Part shown: positions 8,622 to 17,315 of the stretch, piece after piece
Layout: every line of letters begins with the position of its first letter
Numbering within the stretch: the first letter of the stretch is position 1
Assembly: GCF_002863565.1 (NCBI RefSeq)
Contig: NZ_PGUW01000011.1
Coordinates: 124,001 to 188,000 of the forward strand
Direction of reading: 5' to 3'
Length of the DNA: 64,000 bases
Source: Bacillus sp. V5-8f
GTDB lineage: Bacteria > Bacillota > Bacilli > Bacillales > DSM-1321
The notes under the pieces: model-generated
The model's database searches: none
Seen by the model: only the letters and a program-made list of their open reading frames with translations
Told to the model about the DNA's origin: nothing
Program-made: the position numbers and the translations under genes

Positions 8622-9278
8622 ATGAACCCATTTATCGCGTATTTTATTGGAGTGTTGTTTGCAGTCCCGGCAGCCGTCATTGTTTGGTTGGTAAGTGTTT
8701 TTGCTTTCGGCCAGTCGTTTTTGTCTTCTGGAGCCTTTTCGCTGGTTGGGGGGATCCTCCTGTTTTTCCTGGTACCTTCCTATCTCAAGTACCGTATGTT
8801 GAAGAAGCATGGTTTGACGAGAAAGGAATACCATTATATCAGTCAAAATCTACGGGAAGCAAAGCTTAAAATTTCCCGGTTGAACAAAGCGCTGTTTTCT
8901 GTTCGGCAAATTGCTTCTCTTAAGCAAAATATTGAATTAATGCGGGTCATAAGGAAAATACACAGCTTGACCAAAAAGGAACCGAAACGTTTCTACAAAG
9001 CGGAACGCTTTTATTTTTCACATTTGGATTCGGTAGTCGAGCTGACGGAAAAATATGTTTTCCTTTCCTCGCAGCCTAAGAAGAGTCCGGAGCTTGAGCA
9101 ATCCTTGAAGGAAACCCGTAGGATGATCGAGGAAATGAATCGCTCCATAGAGCAGGACCTGTACCATGTGCTTTCTGATGACATAGATGATCTGCATTAT
9201 GAAATAGATGTGGCCAAGCATTCGATCAATACTATCATAGATTCACCATTTCAAGAAGAAAGCAGGAGTCTAAGATGA
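8622..9278 (+). CDS. xpaC: XpaC-family membrane protein
   Basis: 218 residues from the ATG at 8622, which follows AGGAG and lies downstream of the sigma-W-type promoter. Two hydrophobic helices near the N terminus (about residues 4-50) precede a long charged helical C-terminal region. The family was named for hydrolysis of 5-bromo-4-chloroindolyl phosphate but its true role is unclear. It overlaps the next gene by ATGA, so the pair is translationally coupled. Envelope-stress function is inferred from the promoter and partner. Confidence 0.85.
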   Translation: MNPFIAYFIGVLFAVPAAVIVWLVSVFAFGQSFLSSGAFSLVGGILLFFLVPSYLKYRMLKKHGLTRKEYHYISQNLREAKLKISRLNKALFSVRQIASLKQNIELMRVIRKIHSLTKKEPKRFYKAERFYFSHLDSVVELTEKYVFLSSQPKKSPELEQSLKETRRMIEEMNRSIEQDLYHVLSDDIDDLHYEIDVAKHSINTIIDSPFQEESRSLR

Positions 9279-10450
9279 ATGAGACCAATCCATCCCTGTT
9301 GAATAATACCGCCAGTACGAATTTAATGGATGACTTGCTTTCCGATCCATTTGGGGAAAGCCATACCGCACCTAATCTTGAAATTCAGGAAGAGAAGCCT
9401 GTACGGCTGATTGATGTGATCCCTGAGGAAAACAGGGCAAAAGCCTATGACCTTGCACAGCAGATTGATCCGAAAAACCACCAAGCGATGATTTCTTACG
9501 GAACCCCTGCACAATCAAAGCTTTTGTCGTTTTCCAACACTATGCTTGAGCATGTTCAAAAGAAGGATATAGGCCAGGTTGGTGAAATTATCAATGACTT
9601 GATGCGGAAGCTGAACGAAGTAAACCCGGATGAGCTAAAGCCGGACAAGCCAGGTTTTTTTGGCCGCATGTTCGGTAAACTGTCAGGCTCGATCCAAGAA
9701 ACCCTCTCCAAATACCAGAAAACGGGCGCACAGATTGACAGAATCAGTGTAAAGCTCGATAACAGCAAAAATGTCCTGCTTTCTGATATCGCCATGCTAG
9801 AAAAACTGTATGAAAGCAATAAAGAATACTTTCAGGCGTTAAATGTGTATATCGCTGCGGGCGAGTTAAAACTAGAGGAATTGAATATAAAGACGATTCC
9901 GGAGCTTAAGAAAGCAGCAGAAGCAACAAATGACCAAATGAAGTTCCAGGAAGTAAGCGATATGGTCCAGTTTGCGGACAGGCTGGATAAACGCATTCAT
10001 GATTTAAAATTAAGCCGGGAGATCACAATCCAAAGTGCCCCGCAAATCCGCTTAATCCAAAATACAAACCAGGCGCTTGTCGAAAAGATCCAATCATCGA
10101 TCATGACAGCGATCCCTCTATGGAAGAACCAGGTTGCGATTGCCCTGACTCTGATCAGGCAGCGCCATGCCGTAGAAGCACAAAAGCAGGTTTCGAAGAC
10201 AACGAATGAGCTTTTGCTGAAGAACGCGGAAATGCTTAAGACCAATACCATAGAAACGGCAAGGGAAAATGAACGCGGCTTGATCGATATCGAAACGTTG
10301 AAAAAAACCCAGGAAAACTTGCTGTCCACGCTTGAAGAAACAATGCGTATCCAGGAAGAAGGCCGAAACAAACGACGCCAGGCAGAGCATGAGCTGGCTT
10401 CTATGGAAAATAGTTTAAGGCAAAAGCTTTTAGAAATAAAAGGCGGCTAA
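9275..10450 (+). CDS. telA: Toxic anion resistance protein TelA family (YaaN-like)
   Basis: 391 residues, the family length. A mostly helical cytoplasmic protein with coiled-coil potential throughout and the conserved central core of TelA ([20 protein letters not shown] region). Named for tellurite resistance; in Bacillus it belongs to the envelope-stress response and is linked to resistance to membrane-active agents. It overlaps xpaC by four bases and shares its promoter. A terminator follows. Molecular activity is not established for the family. Confidence 0.9.
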   Translation: MNETNPSLLNNTASTNLMDDLLSDPFGESHTAPNLEIQEEKPVRLIDVIPEENRAKAYDLAQQIDPKNHQAMISYGTPAQSKLLSFSNTMLEHVQKKDIGQVGEIINDLMRKLNEVNPDELKPDKPGFFGRMFGKLSGSIQETLSKYQKTGAQIDRISVKLDNSKNVLLSDIAMLEKLYESNKEYFQALNVYIAAGELKLEELNIKTIPELKKAAEATNDQMKFQEVSDMVQFADRLDKRIHDLKLSREITIQSAPQIRLIQNTNQALVEKIQSSIMTAIPLWKNQVAIALTLIRQRHAVEAQKQVSKTTNELLLKNAEMLKTNTIETARENERGLIDIETLKKTQENLLSTLEETMRIQEEGRNKRRQAEHELASMENSLRQKLLEIKGG

Positions 10451-10478
10451 ATTGCTGTAAAATTTTATAAGAATTTAG

Positions 10479-10510
10479 AAGCCTCTGGCTAATCAGCCAA
10501 GGCTTTTTTT
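10479..10510 (+). terminator. Rho-independent terminator
   Basis: AAGCCT-CTGGCT pairs with AGCCA-AGGCTT across a tiny loop, followed by seven T. It ends xpaC-telA. Confidence 0.9.
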
Positions 10511-10637
10511 CATGCTTGATAAATGAGAGAAAAGTTTGAAAATTATGTGGATGTTTGTTAATGTAAAGCCATGAAGGATTAACTGCGCTAAAATACATAG
10601 TGTGAAGGGTTGGCTTCTTCCCTGGAAGGGTAGGTTT

Positions 10638-11489
10638 ATGGATCAGATTCCTTTTAAATCATTGTTAAAAGAAAGGTTTTCCCGATTATCAGCAGGCCAA
10701 CAGAAAGTGGCTTCTTATCTGATTGAACATCCGGATGAAGCAGCATTTAAGGCTGCGTTTCAAATTGGACGCAAAGCTGAGGTAAGTGAAACTACGGTCA
10801 TCCGTTTTGCTTACGCGTTGGGCTTCGAGGGCTTTAGCGAAATGCAGGAAAGTATCCGAAAACAGCTCATTCAGAAGAGTCAAAGGGATCATTCCAGAGA
10901 GCGCAGCGTGGGAGTGCATCAGAAAGAGAATCCATTTGCTAAAGTGATAGAGAATCAGATTCACATATTAAATAATTTATTAGGCCAAACAAACGTGGAA
11001 GACATTTGGAAAACTGTTGATGCCTTGATAGAAGCAGACCAAATCTTGATTGCCGGGCAACGAATCTCCTATACGGCAGCTTACTGGTTTTCTTATACGC
11101 TCAGCTCAATAAGGGAACATGTTAGTCTATGTTCCCCCTCGGGAGATTTTCTTGAAAAGGCTTGTAATCTTACGAAAAAGTCCGCCATTGTTGTCTTCTC
11201 CTTTCCGCGATATGCAAATGAAACAATCAAAATGGCGGAGTTCGCGAAGGAGCAGGGGATTCGTTTGATTGCAGTGACTGACCGGCTGCTCTCTCCTGTC
11301 GGGCGAATCTCCGATATTGTTCTGACAACGGAGGAAAACGTGGAAACTGGGACCAATTCAATCGCATCCGTGATTAGCTTACTGGACTTAGTCATCGCAG
11401 GCATCCACGAAAAAGATCATAAACGGATACATAGGCACCAGCAAAGGCTAGAAAAGCTGTATTCAAGCTATGAAGTTTTTAAAGAATAA
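10638..11489 (+). CDS. MurR/RpiR-family transcriptional regulator
   Basis: 283 residues from the ATG at 10638, which follows GGAAGGGTAGG. An N-terminal RpiR helix-turn-helix (residues 1-77, with KAEVSETTVIRFAYALGF) and a C-terminal SIS sugar-phosphate-binding fold (about 115-250). RpiR regulators usually sense phosphorylated sugars, but several control amino sugar or amino acid genes. The next genes on the same strand form an N-acylamino-acid cluster, so it may regulate that; the link is positional only. Confidence 0.85.
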   Translation: MDQIPFKSLLKERFSRLSAGQQKVASYLIEHPDEAAFKAAFQIGRKAEVSETTVIRFAYALGFEGFSEMQESIRKQLIQKSQRDHSRERSVGVHQKENPFAKVIENQIHILNNLLGQTNVEDIWKTVDALIEADQILIAGQRISYTAAYWFSYTLSSIREHVSLCSPSGDFLEKACNLTKKSAIVVFSFPRYANETIKMAEFAKEQGIRLIAVTDRLLSPVGRISDIVLTTEENVETGTNSIASVISLLDLVIAGIHEKDHKRIHRHQQRLEKLYSSYEVFKE

Positions 11490-11628
11490 CAACTGATTTT
11501 GCTTATATATGTAATTTCTTACGTAATCATTCATTTGGTTGTGAAAATAACCTGTGTGCACTTATTAATTAATTATAGCTTAATCAAAGGTTTATCCTTC
11601 GGTTAAGTACTGAGAGGTGTTTTGATCA

Positions 11629-12759
11629 TTGAATCCAATTGAATTTATTGAACAGAAAAAAGATAGACTGATAAATACATATCATGACCTTCACTCCTTG
11701 GCTGAGCCAAGCTGGGAGGAGAAAAAAACATCTCTTTATATACGGGAACGCCTAACAGAGGCTGGATTAACCGTAAAAAATTTCAGCTCCCATTACGGAA
11801 TTGTAGCCGAAATTCCTGGACAGTCCGAAAAAGTTGTCGCGCTAAGGGCTGATATGGATGCCCTTTTACAGGAAGTGGATGGAGAAGTGAAGCCCAACCA
11901 TTCATGCGGGCATGACGGCCATAGCACAATGGTTTTATTTGCAGCCTTGGCCATTGCCCAGAGCGGCATCCAGCCGAAACATACCTTGCGTTTTATATTT
12001 CAACCGGCAGAAGAAAAGGGGGAGGGTGCGCTACGGATGATGGAAGAAGGGGCACTGGAGGATGTAACGCATTTGTTTGGCTTACATGTGAGACCAAGTA
12101 TGGAGGTCCCATATGGAAAAGCTTCACCAGTTATTATCCATGGTGCATCCGCCACTATAAAAGGAACTATTAAAGGGCTTCAGGCTCACGCTTCTCGCCC
12201 TGAAGACGGGATAAATGCTATCGAAGCGGCAGCTTTGATTGTTCGAAAATTGAAGGAATACAAGCTGGAAACTGAAATTCCATACTCAATTAAGATGACC
12301 CAGCTGCAAACAGATAATGAGGCTTCAAACGTGATTCCTGAAACCTGTACGTTCACAATTGATGCCAGGGCCCAGACAAATGAAGTAATGACTGAACTCA
12401 AGTTGGTTGTAAAGAGAATCATGAAAAAATCAATGGAAGAATCAGGTTCAACCATTTCCTGGAAGGTTGAAGGATTTGTACCGGCAGCGATCCAGAATGA
12501 AAAGGCAATAAAGATTGCCGAGACTGCAATAGCTGCAGAACTTGGAGCGGATAATGTTGCGCCGGACTGTGTCTCGCGGGGCGGGGAGGATTTTCATTTT
12601 TACACAGTGAAAAATCCCGGGATAACAGCAACTATGGTAGGGTTAGGCTGTGGCCTGGAGCCGGGCCTGCATCACCCTAAAATGACGTTCAATTTGGAGG
12701 CACTAGTTTATGGAGCAAAAATCTTAACACGGACAATACTGCTTGCTTCAGAACAATAA
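11629..12759 (+). CDS. M20-family amidohydrolase, probable N-acyl-L-amino acid hydrolase
   Basis: 376 residues, the normal length for M20D amidohydrolases. Metal-site motifs are visible: ADMDALLQE, HSCGHDGHST (Cys93, His95), the catalytic glutamates in QPAEEKGEG, and a late histidine in GLHHPKM. The TTG start follows GAGAGGTG at 9-nt spacing. Next to a GNAT acyltransferase and an enolase-superfamily racemase, it fits the N-succinyl-L-amino acid hydrolase that ends the D-to-L amino acid conversion pathway described in Geobacillus. Substrate is inferred from context. Confidence 0.87.
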   Translation: MNPIEFIEQKKDRLINTYHDLHSLAEPSWEEKKTSLYIRERLTEAGLTVKNFSSHYGIVAEIPGQSEKVVALRADMDALLQEVDGEVKPNHSCGHDGHSTMVLFAALAIAQSGIQPKHTLRFIFQPAEEKGEGALRMMEEGALEDVTHLFGLHVRPSMEVPYGKASPVIIHGASATIKGTIKGLQAHASRPEDGINAIEAAALIVRKLKEYKLETEIPYSIKMTQLQTDNEASNVIPETCTFTIDARAQTNEVMTELKLVVKRIMKKSMEESGSTISWKVEGFVPAAIQNEKAIKIAETAIAAELGADNVAPDCVSRGGEDFHFYTVKNPGITATMVGLGCGLEPGLHHPKMTFNLEALVYGAKILTRTILLASEQ

Positions 12760-13089
12760 AACAGCCCAAACTGTAGCTTTAACAAGGTATTTATATGTAA
12801 AATTTTTTATCACATCCTATATAAATGACCATGCATTGCGTAAACTGGACCACAAGTGCAAAACGAGGGATCTGTCGATCAATACGTGGTCTGTTCATTT
12901 CTCAGACAAATTTCTCCGCATTTATGGGGGCGGAGTTCGACTGGCATTTAAACCATAATGTCACCGTAGGGCTTTCCTTCTTTTTGCTGGTGATCTTTGG
13001 GCTATATAATTATTAGGGCACCAAATTGATATCATTAAAAAAAGAGGCTAATTTCAGTCAGGAAAAAGACCTACAGGAGGGAGGCCATC
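12760..13089. other. Gap inside the amino acid cluster; possible membrane-protein remnant
   Basis: These 330 bases interrupt an otherwise tight cluster. A 63-codon frame at 12825-13016 ends in a hydrophobic stretch (VGLSFFLLVIFGLYNY) that looks like the last helix of a membrane protein, but it has no ribosome binding site. It may be the eroded 3' end of a lost transporter gene. Confidence 0.3.
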
Positions 13090-13953
13090 TTGAAAAAAGA
13101 CGAGATTGAAATCCGTTCCCTTCAACGGATTGAGGACCTTAATAAAGTTAGAAAGCTTGAAGGGGAAATCTGGGGTTCAGAGGACTCCATCCCGACCCAT
13201 CAAACCATCACCGCAGTGAAAAATGGCGGATTGGTTTTAGGGGCTTATCTTGACGGACAGTTGGTAGGTTTTCAATACAGCTTTGCTGGTTTTAACGGTA
13301 AAATGCCATATCTGTGTTCACATATTTTGGGGACTGCCCCCAAGTTCCGAAATAAAAAAATTGGGGAGAAATTAAAGTGGGCCCAGCGTGCGGAAGCGCT
13401 ACAGCTTGGGTATTCCCTAATTACCTGGACATACGATCCTTTGGAGAGCATTAATGGTTATTTGAATATTGCCAAGCTTGGTAGTGTGTGCTCCACATAT
13501 ATCCCAAATTGTTACGGGGAAATGGAAGATCTGCTAAACAGCGGGCTTCCTTCCGACCGGTTCCTCGTGGAGTGGCATATTGAAAAGGAAAAATCTGCTA
13601 CACTAAAGGATGCGGATTTCAGTTTGGATACCATGCTTCACAACTCCTTAATCCAATGGCAAAGAAATGAAAAAGACTTACCGGTTCCTTCCGGTATACT
13701 CCCTTTACCGCAGCACGACATTGCCTTTGTGGCAGTACCAAAGGATTTCCGGAATATAAGGGAGATAAATATGGAAGCTGCGATGGATTGGAGGATGAAA
13801 TCCAGAGAGGTTTTTGTAAATCTTTTTGAGCAAGGATGGCAAGTTACCGGTTTTCATAAGAATTCCATTGCTGAACTGCCTGTACAGTTCTATATACTCT
13901 CCAAGAAGAATGAACGTCTTTTAAAAGAAAGGTGTGTTCATGGTGAAAATTAA
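13090..13953 (+). CDS. GNAT acetyltransferase-like protein, probable D-amino acid N-succinyltransferase
   Basis: 287 residues with an N-terminal GNAT fold of the COG3375 type. Residues about 50-120 carry QLVGFQYSF, then [20 protein letters not shown], the acyl-CoA pyrophosphate loop with R/K-x-x-K-I-G. The TTG start follows GGAGGGAGG. It overlaps the racemase gene. In Geobacillus kaustophilus the equivalent enzyme puts a succinyl group from succinyl-CoA on D-amino acids. Donor and acceptor are inferred from the neighbours. Confidence 0.8.
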   Translation: MKKDEIEIRSLQRIEDLNKVRKLEGEIWGSEDSIPTHQTITAVKNGGLVLGAYLDGQLVGFQYSFAGFNGKMPYLCSHILGTAPKFRNKKIGEKLKWAQRAEALQLGYSLITWTYDPLESINGYLNIAKLGSVCSTYIPNCYGEMEDLLNSGLPSDRFLVEWHIEKEKSATLKDADFSLDTMLHNSLIQWQRNEKDLPVPSGILPLPQHDIAFVAVPKDFRNIREINMEAAMDWRMKSREVFVNLFEQGWQVTGFHKNSIAELPVQFYILSKKNERLLKERCVHGEN

Positions 13954-15049
13954 ACAAGTTGTTTTGCGGCAGCTTAAAATGGAGCTGCTTTATCCCTTTG
14001 TCACCAGCTTTGGAACCGAATACGACAGGGATTTTATTCTGGTCGAAGCGATAAGCGATGACGGAATTTCCGGTTGGGCAGAATGCGTGGCAATGGTAGA
14101 CCCATTTTATAATGAAGAGACGGTTAAGACATGCTGGCATATTCTTGAGGATCATTTAATTCCAATTATTTTGCAGAATGAAATCGAACATCCTGACGAA
14201 GTGTCTGAAAAACTGTTCAGCCATATCCGTGGCAATTATATGGCTAAATCCGCGCTTGAAGGTGCCATTTGGGATTTATATGCAAAAAAGCAAAATACAT
14301 CTCTCGCCAGCTTGCTTGGCGGGACAAAAAAGAAAATTGATGTGGGGGTAAGCATTGGGATCAAAGATTCGATGGATTCGACCATAGAAGTGATTGCATC
14401 CCGGCTCGCAGAAGGGTATAAACGATTTAAACTAAAAATTAAACCGGGCTGGGATATTGAGTTGATCGACAAGGTCCGTAAAGCATATCCGGACATCCCT
14501 CTAATGGCAGATGCCAATTCCGCCTACACGTTACGGGACATTGACCGGTTAAAGGCACTAGATGATTATAACCTAATGATGATTGAGCAGCCGCTTGCCT
14601 ATCATGATATCATCGACCACGCCGAATTGCAGTCGCGGCTAAGGACACCGATTTGTCTGGACGAGAGCATACATTCATTTGAGGATGCGCGGAAAGCAAT
14701 AAAATTAGGAAGCTGTAAAATCATTAACATCAAGATTGGCCGGGTTGGTGGCTTGACCGAAGCAAGCAAAATCCATGATTTAAGCCAGGAGCATGGAATT
14801 CCGCTATGGTGCGGGGGCATGCTCGAATCTGGAATTGGAAGGGCACATAATATTGCGATCACCTCTCTTCCGAACTTCACCTTGCCTGGTGACACTGCAG
14901 CGTCATCCCTTTATTGGGCAGAAGATATCATTGAACCGGAAGTCACAGTGGAAAATGGAACAATCACTGTTCCGGATGCACCAGGAATCGGATATGAACC
15001 AAACCTAGAAAAGATAGAAAAATACATGACCCACAGCAAGACATACTAA
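13940..15049 (+). CDS. N-succinylamino acid racemase / o-succinylbenzoate synthase family (enolase superfamily)
   Basis: 369 residues. Muconate-lactonizing subgroup hallmarks: the catalytic KxK pair in FKLKIKPG (Lys164, Lys166), metal ligands in [14 protein letters not shown] and CLDESI, and the second catalytic Lys in [10 protein letters not shown]. The ATG at 13940, 14 bases inside the GNAT gene, follows AAAGGTG. It is not beside menaquinone genes, so racemisation of N-succinyl amino acids is more likely than MenC function, though the family is often bifunctional. With the M20 and GNAT genes it forms a D-to-L amino acid conversion set. Confidence 0.87.
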   Translation: MVKIKQVVLRQLKMELLYPFVTSFGTEYDRDFILVEAISDDGISGWAECVAMVDPFYNEETVKTCWHILEDHLIPIILQNEIEHPDEVSEKLFSHIRGNYMAKSALEGAIWDLYAKKQNTSLASLLGGTKKKIDVGVSIGIKDSMDSTIEVIASRLAEGYKRFKLKIKPGWDIELIDKVRKAYPDIPLMADANSAYTLRDIDRLKALDDYNLMMIEQPLAYHDIIDHAELQSRLRTPICLDESIHSFEDARKAIKLGSCKIINIKIGRVGGLTEASKIHDLSQEHGIPLWCGGMLESGIGRAHNIAITSLPNFTLPGDTAASSLYWAEDIIEPEVTVENGTITVPDAPGIGYEPNLEKIEKYMTHSKTY

Positions 15050-15054
15050 TATAG

Positions 15055-15106
15055 GGGGTCAGTCCCCCGCTCTATTACCGCATTAAAGCGGTGGGGGACT
15101 GACCCC
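15055..15106. repeat. GGGGTC-family repeat, copy 1 (hairpin form)
   Basis: GGGGTCAGTCCCCC and its exact complement GGGGGACTGACCCC are separated by a 24-nt loop containing CGCATTAAAGCG. It begins six bases after the racemase stop codon and could act as a terminator or mRNA-end stabiliser. Four related copies occur elsewhere in the window. Confidence 0.85.
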
Positions 15107-15177
15107 GTAGTGTCATGTTAGGAATGTATTCATATAATATTCCATATATATACCGGTTTTTAAGGAGAGAAAAGGTT

Positions 15178-15600
15178 TTGTCTTCTTCATTATGTAAACC
15201 TAAATTGTATTTGGCGGAATTGGCGAATAAGCAAAAATCCAATCAAAGCATTTATTTTTCAAATAAAGTGATCGAGTTAAGAAATGAGGTCCATGCCCAA
15301 AAAAAGACCATCCAACGATTAAAAAGACAACTGGCTAGAAATGAATCCCTTCAATATAAGCTGGTTGAGCACCTTTTCAAAAACCACGAGAAACAGCATC
15401 CAATTGCTTCACTGTTATCTTTGTTGCCTGGAAATTACCCTGTGGGCAGTATTTTTATTAACGGAAGGCAACACAGAGTGAAGAAATTTTTAAACCTCAA
15501 CTTTAAGGATAACATTGCGATGTTTCAAGATGATGAATCGGTGAAGGCATTCGACATCGAAAGTATTGATGGCATCATTTGGGCTCTAACTGGTAAGTGA
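15178..15600 (+). CDS. Coat-like protein with C-terminal small beta-barrel-like module
   Basis: 140 residues from a TTG at 15178 that follows AAGGAGAG; a longer frame to 15115 lacks a site. A basic coiled-coil-like segment (about residues 25-65) precedes a C-terminal module running from about LPGNYPVGSIFING to IESIDGIIW. That module is clearly paralogous to the whole protein encoded at 15698-15916 on the other strand. A CATATAATA box at 15131-15139 resembles a sigma-K -10 element, without a good -35. Function unknown; a spore coat or crust role is inferred from the surroundings. Confidence 0.65.
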   Translation: MSSSLCKPKLYLAELANKQKSNQSIYFSNKVIELRNEVHAQKKTIQRLKRQLARNESLQYKLVEHLFKNHEKQHPIASLLSLLPGNYPVGSIFINGRQHRVKKFLNLNFKDNIAMFQDDESVKAFDIESIDGIIWALTGK

Positions 15601-15608
15601 GTGATTCA

Positions 15609-15672
15609 CCCAAAAAGGCATTAGTCTTTATGGCAGGCATGCTTAACCCACAAAGGCTAATACTCTTTTTGG
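15609..15672. terminator. Convergent bidirectional hairpin
   Basis: CCAAAAAG-GCATTAG at the left pairs, with one bulge, with CTAATACTCTTTTTGG at the right. It separates two convergent paralogous coat-like genes and has T-runs on both strands. Confidence 0.5.
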
Positions 15673-15697
15673 TTTGGTTAAATGAACGTTCGTTTGC

Positions 15698-15916
15698 TCA
15701 GCCTACCTCAGTTTCTCCAAAACCGATACCATCAATCTTCGCTATGTCTATGACCACCGCCTGGCCTTCTTCATCCATGAAATAAGCAAGGCCCGTTTCA
15801 TGATTTTGGTTTAAAAAAGTGCTCACACGAACTGGAACCCCATTTAAGTACACTACACCTAAAGGATAGTTAACTGGTAGATTTTTTAAAAAATCCTTTT
15901 TGTGATCATGGCACAT
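15698..15916 (-). CDS. Small coat-like protein, stand-alone beta-barrel-like module
   Basis: 72 residues. Nearly the whole chain aligns with the C-terminal module of the convergent gene at 15178: LPVNYPLGVVYLNG against LPGNYPVGSIFING, and IAKIDGIGF against IESIDGIIW. A strong GAGGAGG lies 8 nt before the ATG. The promoter region holds a sigma-K-like element (15964-15990), so expression in the mother cell late in sporulation is likely. Two short motifs at the start (MCHDHKKD) could bind metal. No named family recognised. Confidence 0.75.
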   Translation of the reverse strand: MCHDHKKDFLKNLPVNYPLGVVYLNGVPVRVSTFLNQNHETGLAYFMDEEGQAVVIDIAKIDGIGFGETEVG

Positions 15917-15963
15917 TATGTTTCCTCCTCATTTTCAATCAGACTTACTTCCAGGGATAGTAT

Positions 15964-15990
15964 CAATATATGGTTCACCCAACGTTTGGT
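15964..15990 (-). promoter_or_regulatory. Sigma-K-like promoter
   Basis: On the minus strand AC (15990-15989), 16 bases, then CATATATTG (15972-15964) fit the sigma-K pattern AC-N16-CATANNNT. It lies about 50 bases before the 72-residue coat-like gene. The motif is short, so position and orientation carry much of the weight. Confidence 0.5.
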
Positions 15991-16038
15991 ATAGACTAAT
16001 ATAACTGAAAAAAGGAAAAGGGCCATTCACCTATCAAC

Positions 16039-16076
16039 AAAAAAGACGACTGGATAAGTATCAAACCGCCTTTTTT
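16039..16076 (-). terminator. Terminator of the paired membrane-protein genes
   Basis: Read on the minus strand, AAAAAAGGCGGT can pair with GTCGTCTTTTTT (with G-U pairs) and ends in six T. It lies just beyond the stop of the gene at 16086. Confidence 0.6.
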
Positions 16077-16085
16077 GATTACTCG

Positions 16086-16547
16086 TTAAACTCTTAATGC
16101 AAAACATAATATTGATAATGTAAGCGGCAGGAGGATAATGCTCAAAAATCCAAAAAACAAAATCATGGTTTGGTCGCTGACAGCTGCAACAGGCAGGCTG
16201 CATATGGAAGGATCCATGGCGACCGCCCCCATCATGGTTCCCATAATTCCTCCAACTCCCCCGTTAAACAATCCAGCAATGAAAGACTGTGCGTTCACCA
16301 TGGCACCGAACACAGCGCCGACCCCAGTTCCTATAAATAAATTGACCCCGCTGATTACGAAAAAGTAGTCGGGAAATAACAAAAACAAATTCAGGGACGT
16401 CACAAGGCTTACGATTGTACTGGCGGTTACCGCGACAATGAAGGCGAAGCGATCGCTAAATAAGTATTTTGATTTATTTAGATATCGGTAGCTCAGGAAA
16501 CTTATCAAACTATTGATTATGAGTACACATATGAGGAAGAATTCCAT
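16086..16547 (-). CDS. Gly-rich membrane protein, paralogue of the upstream gene
   Basis: 153 residues with about four hydrophobic helices. The third and fourth are glycine-rich (GTGVGAVFGAMV and FNGGVGGIMGTMMGAV), a pattern that allows tight helix packing. The ATG at 16547 is chosen to match the paralogue's start and follows GGGAG at long spacing. It lies 22 bases after the related gene and both are divergent from the mnx-type operon. Function unknown; a membrane partner in metal handling is speculation from position. Confidence 0.72.
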   Translation of the reverse strand: MEFFLICVLIINSLISFLSYRYLNKSKYLFSDRFAFIVAVTASTIVSLVTSLNLFLLFPDYFFVISGVNLFIGTGVGAVFGAMVNAQSFIAGLFNGGVGGIMGTMMGAVAMDPSICSLPVAAVSDQTMILFFGFLSIILLPLTLSILCFALRV

Positions 16548-16569
16548 TTCCTTGGCTAGCTCCCATCTC

Positions 16570-16986
16570 TTACGACAATTTTGACGCGACAAGTACCATC
16601 CCGAATGAACCGATAATAAAGATTTCAAGGAATAACATAAAAGGCACGCTTCCAGAAGAAGCCGCACCAACCATTGGGGCCATGAGGCCCATCAAAAGCC
16701 CATTGATATACCCTGTCAAGAGAGTTTGGTAATCGAAAAGTCCTCCAAATAGTACACCGGTGAGAATCCCCGTTACAGCTGATGCTACCGTGATCTCCAT
16801 GTAATGCAATGGAAATTGGTTTATTAAAGCAACCCCTGTTCCCAAGGAGAGCCCTCCTCCGGCAATCATCGCAATATTCATGCCAAGGTGAAACCCGATT
16901 AATTTTCTTCGTTTAAATAGATACATATACGAAATAAAAGCAATCAGGAAATTAGCATAGAAAAAGATAGCGAACCATTGTTCCAT
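16570..16986 (-). CDS. Gly-rich membrane protein, first of a paralogous pair
   Basis: 138 residues, about four to five hydrophobic helices. A region LTGVLFGGLFDYQTLLTGY parallels GAVFGAMVNAQSFIAGLFN of the following gene, so the two arose by duplication. The ATG at 16986 follows AGGAGGG with good spacing. It starts about 110 bases from the divergent mnx-type operon, and the two units may share regulation. No family is recognised. I see no transporter signature or metal motif beyond the glycine pattern. Confidence 0.74.
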   Translation of the reverse strand: MEQWFAIFFYANFLIAFISYMYLFKRRKLIGFHLGMNIAMIAGGGLSLGTGVALINQFPLHYMEITVASAVTGILTGVLFGGLFDYQTLLTGYINGLLMGLMAPMVGAASSGSVPFMLFLEIFIIGSFGMVLVASKLS

Positions 16987-17041
16987 TTTATTTGATCCCT
17001 CCTGTGCCAGCATATGATGACATTCGCCTATGGGTGAATGC

Positions 17042-17068
17042 ACACCTTTTATGCCAATTCATATATTA
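17042..17068 (+). promoter_or_regulatory. Sigma-K-like promoter of the mnx-type operon
   Basis: AC (17042-17043), 16 bases, then CATATATTA (17060-17068) is a full match to AC-N16-CATANNNTA. It lies 29 bases upstream of the first gene of the operon. Late mother-cell expression agrees with MnxG being an outer-spore-layer enzyme in Bacillus sp. SG-1. Confidence 0.6.
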
Positions 17069-17096
17069 TTTTTGAAATTATGTCAGGGGGGATAGG

Positions 17097-17315
17097 GTGA
17101 AACTGAGGATGAGGCTTAATGAGTATACGGAAGTCTTGTTGGAGAAAAGGAAGAATGAAAAGAGAACAGACGCCACCATATATGAAACCAGTGAAGGCAT
17201 AACTTCGCCACCTGGTGCCACACCTACCGAGGAAATTCGGATTTTTACCGAATATATGGAACAGGCGAATCTATTAAAGATTGCAGAGGCAGCTCCCGAA
17301 AAAAAAAACCGCTGA
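17097..17315 (+). CDS. Small charged protein, first gene of the mnx-type operon
   Basis: 72 residues, GTG start after AGGGGGG. A basic and acidic helical N-terminal part, then a Pro/Gly-rich segment (SPPGATPTEE) and a second helix. The stop overlaps the next ATG by one base. Ten A residues (17299-17308) just before the stop include an in-frame A-AAA-AAC; a -1 slip there would fuse this protein to the next one. No family recognised. Its place suggests an accessory role in building the oxidase complex or its spore location. Confidence 0.7.
   Translation: MKLRMRLNEYTEVLLEKRKNEKRTDATIYETSEGITSPPGATPTEEIRIFTEYMEQANLLKIAEAAPEKKNR

Noticed and set aside
12825-13016. 63-codon frame as a gene
   Set aside because: No ribosome binding site and no recognisable start; at best a remnant of a membrane protein.
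17009-17034. Minus-strand sigma-K-like motif (CATATGCT) for the membrane-protein pair
   Set aside because: The start point would fall inside the ribosome binding site, and the AC spacing is loose.
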